Assembly: GCF_020010925.1 (NCBI RefSeq)
Contig: NZ_JAGJBZ010000001.1
Coordinates: 1,240,001 to 1,304,000, forward strand
From: Streptomyces griseiscabiei
GTDB taxonomy: Bacteria; Actinomycetota; Actinomycetes; Streptomycetales; Streptomycetaceae
Direction of reading: 5' to 3'
Length of the DNA stretch: 64,000 bases
Shown: piece after piece, positions 54,956-64,000 of the stretch
Position numbering within the stretch: the first letter of the stretch is position 1
Layout: each line of letters opens with the position of its first letter
The notes under the pieces: generated by a model
What the model was told of the DNA's origin: nothing
Database searches by the model: none
Seen by the model: only the letters and a program-made list of their open reading frames with translations
Translations under genes and position numbers: made by a program

Positions 54956-56155
54956 CTACCGGGGCGCGTTCAGGATCGAGGGGAGTGCGGTCAGGAACTC
55001 GGTCGCGTCCTCCTGGGACAGGATCAGCGGGGGTGCCAGGCGGATGACGTCCGGGGCGGGGGCGTTGAGGAGGAAGCCCGCCTGCTGGGCCGTGTCCTGG
55101 ATGCGGGCCGCCACGGGTTCTCGTAGGGCGATGCCCAACAGGAGGCCCGCGCCGCGGACTTCGGCGACCAGGGGGTGGGAGAGGGCCTCGATGCCGGTGC
55201 GCAGGTGTTCGCCGACGTGTTTCACCCGGGCCAGCAGGCCCTCCTTCTCGATGGTGTCCAGGACCGCGAGCGCCGCCGCGCAGACGACCGGGTTGCCGCT
55301 GAACGTGGAGCCGTGGGAGCCGGGGGTCAGCAGGTCGGCCGCGCGGCCGTGGGCCAGGGTCGCGCCGATGGGCAGTCCGCCGCCCAGGCCCTTGGCCAGC
55401 GTGGTCACATCCGCCTCGACGCCCTCGGCCTGCGCCGCGAACCAGTGCCCGGTACGGCCGATGCCGGTCTGCACCTCGTCCAGGACCAGGAGCGTGCCGG
55501 TGGCCTCGGTGATCTCGCGGGCGGCCCGCAGATAGCCGGGGGGCGGGGTCACCACTCCGTTCTCGCCCTGGACGGGCTCCAGGACGACCAGTGCGGTGTC
55601 CTCGGTGACCGTCGCACGCAGGGCGTCCGCGTCGCCGTACGGGACGAAGTCGACCGGGCCCGGGAGCGGGGCGAACGGGGTCCGTTTGGCGGGCTGGCCG
55701 GTCAGGGAGAGGGCGCCCATCGTGCGGCCGTGGAAGCCGCCCAGCGCGGCGACCATGTGCGGACGGCCCGTCAGGCGGCCGATCTTGAACGCGGCCTCGT
55801 TGGCCTCGGCGCCGGAGTTGGAGAAGTACACCCGTCCCGCGCGGCCGGACAGTTCCAGCAGGCGTTCCGCCAGGGCGACCGTCGGTTCGGCCATGAAGAG
55901 GTTGGAGACGTGGCCGAGGGACGCCGCCTGTTCGGTGAGGGCCCGCAGGATCGCGGGGTGCGCGTGGCCGAGGGAGTTCACGGCGATACCGGCCAGCAGG
56001 TCCAGGTACTCGTTGCCGTCCGTGTCCCACACCCGGGTGCCGGCGCCGCGCGCCAGCGACAGGCGGGGGGTGCCGAAGTTGTCCATCAGGGCGCCCTGCC
56101 AGCGCCGGGTGAGGTCCCCGGGGCCGTTCGTGGCGCCGTTCGTATCGCCGCTCAT
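54956..56155 (-). CDS. argD: Acetylornithine aminotransferase
   Basis: This 399-residue class-III PLP aminotransferase converts N-acetylglutamate semialdehyde to N-acetylornithine. It has [17 protein letters not shown], the [11 protein letters not shown] region and the PLP lysine in [13 protein letters not shown] (Lys255). Its ATG overlaps the argB stop. It is the last gene of argC-argJ-argB-argD. No argR follows; the next gene converges. A secondary role in the adjoining peptide cluster cannot be excluded. Confidence 0.95.
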
Positions 56156-57149
56156 GCGGCTGCCTCCCGTCGGCTCGTGGAGCGGGTCTCGTCCGGCACG
56201 ACCATCGTGCCGATGCCTTCGTTGGTGAAGATCTCCAGCAGGATGGAGTGCTTGACCCGGCCGTCGATGACGCGGGCGGTGCGCACCCCGTTGCTGACGG
56301 CGTGCAGACAGCCCTCCATCTTGGGGATCATGCCGCTGGCCAGGCCGGGCAGCAGATCGCGCAGTTCGCTCGCGCTGAGTTTCGGGATGACCTCCTCGCT
56401 GTGCGGCCAGTCGGCGTACAGGCCCTCGACATCGGTGAGGATGAGCAGCATCTCGGCGCCGAGCGCGGCGGCCAGGGCGGCGGCGGCCGTGTCCGCGTTG
56501 ACGTTGAAGACACCGCCGCCTGCCGCGTCCTTGGCGTCGGAGCTGCGGGCGATGGAGGAGATGACGGGGATGCGGCCGTTGTCGATGAGGGCCTGGACCA
56601 CGCCGGCGTCGACGGTGGCGACCTCGCCGACCCGGCCGATGTCGACCGGTTCGCCGTCGACGTCGGCGTAGCACTTCACGGCGGTCATCAGCCGGGCGTC
56701 CTCGCCGGTCATCCCGACGGCGTGCGGCCCGTGCTCGTTGAGCAGTCCGACGAGTTCGCGCTGCACCTGGCCGGCGAGGACCATGCGGACGACGTCCATG
56801 GTCTCGTCAGTGGTGACCCGCAGTCCGCCGGTGAAGTGGGACTTCAGGCCGAGGCGTTCGAGCTGGGCGCTGATCTGCGGGCCGCCGCCGTGCACGACGA
56901 CGGGGTTCAGGCCGGCGTGCCGCAGGAACAGGATGTCCTGGGCGAAGGCCGCCTTGAGGGCCTGGTCGACCATGGCGTTGCCGCCGAACTTGATGACGAT
57001 GGTCTTGCCCTGGTGGCGGGCCATCCACGGCAGCGCCTCGACAAGTGCGTGGGCCTTGGGCAGCGCCTTCTGTCTGCGGTCGGCGGCCAGACCGGTCGGG
57101 GTCAGATGGTCGTCGGGTCCGGCGTCGGCGCCGGTCTCCATGAGTGTGG

Positions 57150-57153
<4 letters not shown>
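56152..57153 (-). CDS. argB: Acetylglutamate kinase
   Basis: This enzyme phosphorylates N-acetylglutamate. It has [70 protein letters not shown] and [18 protein letters not shown]. The length is 333 residues if the GTG at 57153 (overlapping the argJ stop) is used; ATG 57141 would remove four. The N-terminus is some 30 residues longer than in short bacterial kinases. Translation is coupled to argJ and argD by 4-base overlaps. Confidence 0.95.
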
Positions 57154-60819
<3,666 letters not shown>

Positions 60820-60881
60820 CTCAGCACGTACCTTTCTGGATTCTCGAACTCATGACTCGCGTGACCCCGGTGCGAACGAGG

Positions 60882-61901
60882 TCACTTGACCAGGACCGTT
60901 CCGTCGCCGGGGCGGTGGTCGCGGGAGCGGCGGAGGTCGCTGAAGGCGAACGTCCGCTGGAGCCAGCGGTCACGGCCGTCGTAGCGCGGGGTGAACGCCG
61001 AACGGCCGTGCAGGGTGACCCGGTTGTCGACGACGGCGAGGTCTCCGGGGCGCAGCCGTATCGCGGTGTACGTCCGGTGGGCGACCTCGGCCAGTTCGGC
61101 GAGGGCCGCTCGGGCGTCGGGGGTCACGCCCCGGGTGGCCGCCTCGTCGAAGCACCAGTCGGGGTCGTCCGGGGCGCCGGTGAGCACGGCGTGCGCGGTG
61201 CCCTCGCCGGCCGGGCCGAAGGACGGCGGGGCCTCGGTGACGTACTCGGGGCGGCCGAGCGCGGCCCGGGCGGTGGCCGTCAGCAGGGGCAGGACGCGGC
61301 GTACGCAGCTGGTGCGCAGCTCGGCGAGGCCCTCGTGGTCGGCCCGCAGGCAGAGCAGCATGACGTAGTCGGGGCGGTGGGGGTGGAAGGCGTTCTCGGT
61401 GTGGAAGGTGAGTTCGACCGAGCCGACGTTGCCCTGGACCTTCTCCTGACCGGGCACCGGGACCACGTCCTGGACCAGGGCGCCGGCCTTCTCCGCCGCG
61501 AACGCGGCCGGGTCGCCGAGCCCGGCCGCGAACAGCAGCAGGGTCGCCGCCGCCAGGGAGGGGGTGTGCTGGACGGAACCCTTCACCATGGGGGTCGGGG
61601 GCAGACCGGCGGCGCCGATGGGCAGCCGCCGCAGGACGAGGGCGCCGTCGGGGCCGGAGTTCCGGCGGAACTCCCGTACCGGACGCCGTACTTCGGCCGG
61701 GGCGTCCTCCCAGGCATGGCGGGCGCGGTCCACCCAGGCCGGGTCGTCGACCCGGTCCCCCGCCTCGTCCAGCAGACCGCTCGTCACCTGGGCCAGCGCG
61801 GCGAGGTCCGAGGCGCCGAGGCGCACCGTCCCGTCGCCGGTCGCGGGGCGGGGGGTCCGTGCCGGGTCCGTGGGTGCCGTCGTCGATTCGACGCTGATCA
61901 C
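60882..61901 (-). CDS. Fe(II)/2-oxoglutarate amino-acid hydroxylase (TauD/clavaminate-synthase-like)
   Basis: This 339-residue oxygenase has the metal motif HTE (His167, Glu169) in LTFHTENAFHPHRPDYVMLLCLR, with distal His298 (VVDNRVTLHGRSAFTP) and a nearby Arg for 2-oxoglutarate. The sequence groups with AsnO and VioC, which beta-hydroxylate Asn or Arg for peptide antibiotics. GTG start at 61901. The target amino acid here is not readable, but the neighbouring Dab and arginine genes suggest a basic one. Confidence 0.92.
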   Translation of the reverse strand: MISVESTTAPTDPARTPRPATGDGTVRLGASDLAALAQVTSGLLDEAGDRVDDPAWVDRARHAWEDAPAEVRRPVREFRRNSGPDGALVLRRLPIGAAGLPPTPMVKGSVQHTPSLAAATLLLFAAGLGDPAAFAAEKAGALVQDVVPVPGQEKVQGNVGSVELTFHTENAFHPHRPDYVMLLCLRADHEGLAELRTSCVRRVLPLLTATARAALGRPEYVTEAPPSFGPAGEGTAHAVLTGAPDDPDWCFDEAATRGVTPDARAALAELAEVAHRTYTAIRLRPGDLAVVDNRVTLHGRSAFTPRYDGRDRWLQRTFAFSDLRRSRDHRPGDGTVLVK

Positions 61902-61968
61902 GTCGTGTTCACTTCCGTTCCGTACGTCGCGTGGATGGGGCCGCCGCGTGAAGGCGGCCGGGGGTCGG

Positions 61969-62178
61969 TCAGGCGCCCATGGCGTCGACGAGGCTCCGGG
62001 GGCGCAGGTCGGTCCACTCGCGCTCGACGTACTCCAGGCAGGCGGTGCGGCTGTCCGGGCCGAAGACGGTGGTCCAGCCGACGGGCACGTCGGTGAAGTC
62101 GGGCCACAGGGAGTGCTGGTTCTCGTCGTTGGTCAGGACCCGGTAGGTGCCGTCGGGGTTCTCGAAGGGGTTGGTCAT
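61969..62178 (-). CDS. MbtH-like protein
   Basis: This 69-residue protein is a typical MbtH partner of NRPS adenylation domains: [56 protein letters not shown]. The conserved SLWP and W...RP residues are present. It sits between the oxygenase and the NRPS, as is usual for clusters of this kind. ATG 62178. Confidence 0.97.
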
Positions 62179-62323
62179 GGCGGGTCGGTGTTCCTTTCGG
62201 GAGCCGGGAGGCGCTTGGCCTCCCGGTCGGGGGGAGTTGGGCCACGGTCGGCCGGTGGTCCGGCCGGTGGTCCGGGCGGTGTGGCCGGTCGTCAGGTGCG
62301 TGGGGTGGGCCGCGCGGCTCGTC

Positions 62324-64000
62324 TCATCGTTCGACGAAGTCCCAGTAGCGGGTGATCGCGGCCTCGTCGATGTCCGGGATCGCGACCGCCAGATCCCGCA
62401 GGCGCCGGAGCGTCCTGTCGTTGTCGAACGCCAGGGTCGGCTGTCGCGGGTCGGGCGTGTTCCTCGCGTGCTCTTCGAGATCCGCCTGGTAGGGCAGGAT
62501 CGGCAGGTCCTGTCCCCGTCCGCTCGCGCGGCGCAGGCGTCGCAGCCACTCGGTGAGCGGGACCGGTTCGGAGACCGTGCCGCGCATCCGGTCGTGGCCG
62601 CTCATGAAGGCATCGACTCCGACGCGGTGCGGGTGGTGGAGGTGGTGCACCCGGGCGGTCCCGGTGCCGGTCAGGATCAGCTCCACGACGGCGCGGGCCA
62701 GGACGTCGACGGGGAGCAGCGCTTCCTCCAGGTCCGGTCCGACCGGATGGCAGCCGAGCGCGACGCAACTGGTGAGCAGCCGGGAGAACATGTCGTCCGG
62801 ACCGACGGCACCGGTCGAGGTGTGCGCCCAGACGCGGCCGAGCCGGTGGATGGCGCCGGTGGCCCCCCGATCGAAGGCCCGCTCCACGAGCCGGTCCGCG
62901 ACCCACTTGCTCGCCGCGTACCCGTTCCCGAACGGGTGTTTCTCATCGGTGATCGGTGACTCCTCCGTCACCAGCCGGGAGTCCTGGCCGAGGCCGAACA
63001 CACCGAGGGTGGAGAGGTGGTGGAACGCCTTCGGGCGGCCCTCGGCGGCCAGACGCAGCAGGGTCCGGGTGCCTTCCACGTTGGCCGGCTTCAGCCGGGT
63101 GTACGGCGAGAGGTGATGGACGTGCGCGCCGCCGTGCACGATCGTGTCGACCCGCTCGCGCAGCTCCGCCCACTCGGCGGGGCCGAGGCCGAGGTCCACG
63201 GCCGCCAGGTCACCCCGGACGACGTTCAGCCGGGGCTCGTCCGACGCCGGCCCGAGGTCGATGCCGTAGCGCCGCAGGGCCCCGGTCAGCCGTTCGTCGG
63301 CCTCGGCGTCGGTCCGCGCGCGGACCAGGCAGTGCACCCGTGCCGGTGTCCCGTGCAGCAGCTCGGCCAGGAGGAAGGCTCCGACGAACCCCGTGGCCCC
63401 GGTCAGCAGGATCTCCCGAGGACCGTCGGCACACGGGACGGCGTTCCGCGCGTCGGGTGAACCGGACAGCGGCGTGCCGGACGTGAAGCGCAGGGCGGGG
63501 CTCAGCTCGGCTTCCGAGTCCGGCACCCAGGACACGGTGTTCGGGCCGTCCTCGGTGAGGTGGCGGGCCAGTCCCGCCGGGGTCGGTGCTTCGAGGAGCG
63601 CCGACAGGCCGAACCGGACCTCCAGTGTCTCCCCGATCCGGGCGGCCAGCCGGACGGCGAGCAGGGAGTGACCGCCCAGCGCGAAGAAGTCGTCGTCGGC
63701 GGAGACCTCGGGCACCCCCAGCACCTCGGCGAACAGCCCGCACAGCAGGGTCTCCTGTTCGGTCCGTGGCGCCCGTCCGGTACCGGCGGCGGTGTCCGGC
63801 GGGGCGGGCAGTGCCCTGCGGTCGAGCTTGCCGTTGGCGTTCAACGGGATCGTGTCGACCTCGACGAACGCGGACGGTACGAGATGGGCGGGGAGGACGG
63901 TGGCGAGCCGGGCCTTCAACTCGTCGGCCGCCAGGGATGTTTCGGGGCCCGGTACGACGTACGCCACCAGCCGCTGGTCACCCGGACGGTCCTCGCGGGC
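62324..64000 (-). CDS. NRPS, C-terminal part: adenylation tail, carrier domain and thioester reductase (continues past the right edge)
   Basis: The visible 558 residues include the end of an adenylation domain ([12 protein letters not shown]), a peptidyl-carrier domain ([17 protein letters not shown], phosphopantetheine Ser) and a terminal reductase domain. That domain has the NAD(P)-binding [21 protein letters not shown], then [11 protein letters not shown] with the YxxxK pair and a [13 protein letters not shown] region. The peptide is thus released by reduction rather than by hydrolysis. No thioesterase domain follows. The number of modules and the amino acids cannot be seen. Confidence 0.95.

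Overview
The window is a stretch of high-GC actinobacterial chromosome and almost certainly comes from a Streptomyces. Codon third positions are nearly all G or C, GTG starts are frequent, and many genes are joined by 4-base ATGA or GTGA overlaps. The gene content includes HelD, a sigma/anti-sigma pair, NnaR with NarK, FAAL with MmpL, an MbtH protein and an NRPS. From memory, much of 0.7-44 kb follows the S. coelicolor order (hppD, sugar ABC genes, yqgE, murA, hup, malic enzyme, helicase, sigma factor, nnaR, narK), interrupted by accessory insertions.

Region 0-20.8 kb. The end of a TPR gene is followed by hppD and a divergent Lrp regulator, then a four-gene OpuC-type osmolyte importer. Next come a Lon-like secreted protease, a divergent MarR/hydrolase pair with two clear operators, IclR, an SF2 helicase, a Doc toxin-antitoxin pair, an MFS pump and tRNA-Cys. 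Small accessory genes follow the tRNA: a 48-residue zinc-finger protein, a DUF6083 protein and a SUKH-type protein. A three-gene molybdenum hydroxylase operon follows; its iron-sulfur subunit is about three times the usual length.

Region 21-34.8 kb. A sugar ABC importer is co-transcribed with a GH20 hexosaminidase. A housekeeping block follows: a DUF3039 gene, yqgE, murA, hup, malic enzyme, HelD-type helicase, anti-sigma factor and ECF sigma factor.

Region 35-40.6 kb is accessory. It holds CGNR and zinc-ribbon proteins, an F420/PPOX enzyme, a GntR regulator with a probable frameshift at its start, a decayed transposase, a small membrane protein, and a three-gene chain of small proteins. That chain lies behind a pair of perfect inverted GntR-type operators and carries an early TTA codon.

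Region 40.7-54.8 kb. Nudix, nnaR and narK are followed by a lipid-type locus (FAAL, MmpL, acyltransferase), a cytosolic-looking beta-lactamase-fold protein with a Trp-rich head, and a TetR/MFS pair. Two separate operator families tie these promoters together.

Region 54.9-64 kb. A complete argCJBD operon is followed by an unusual homopolymer G/C block. The window then ends inside a nonribosomal peptide cluster: a diaminobutyrate-type aminotransferase, an Fe/2-oxoglutarate amino-acid hydroxylase, an MbtH protein, and an NRPS ending in a thioester reductase. The expected product is a peptide released reductively as an aldehyde or alcohol.

A dispersed palindromic repeat with a shared core recurs at five places, mostly in gaps between convergent genes. 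One half-copy is read as the N-terminus of a permease.
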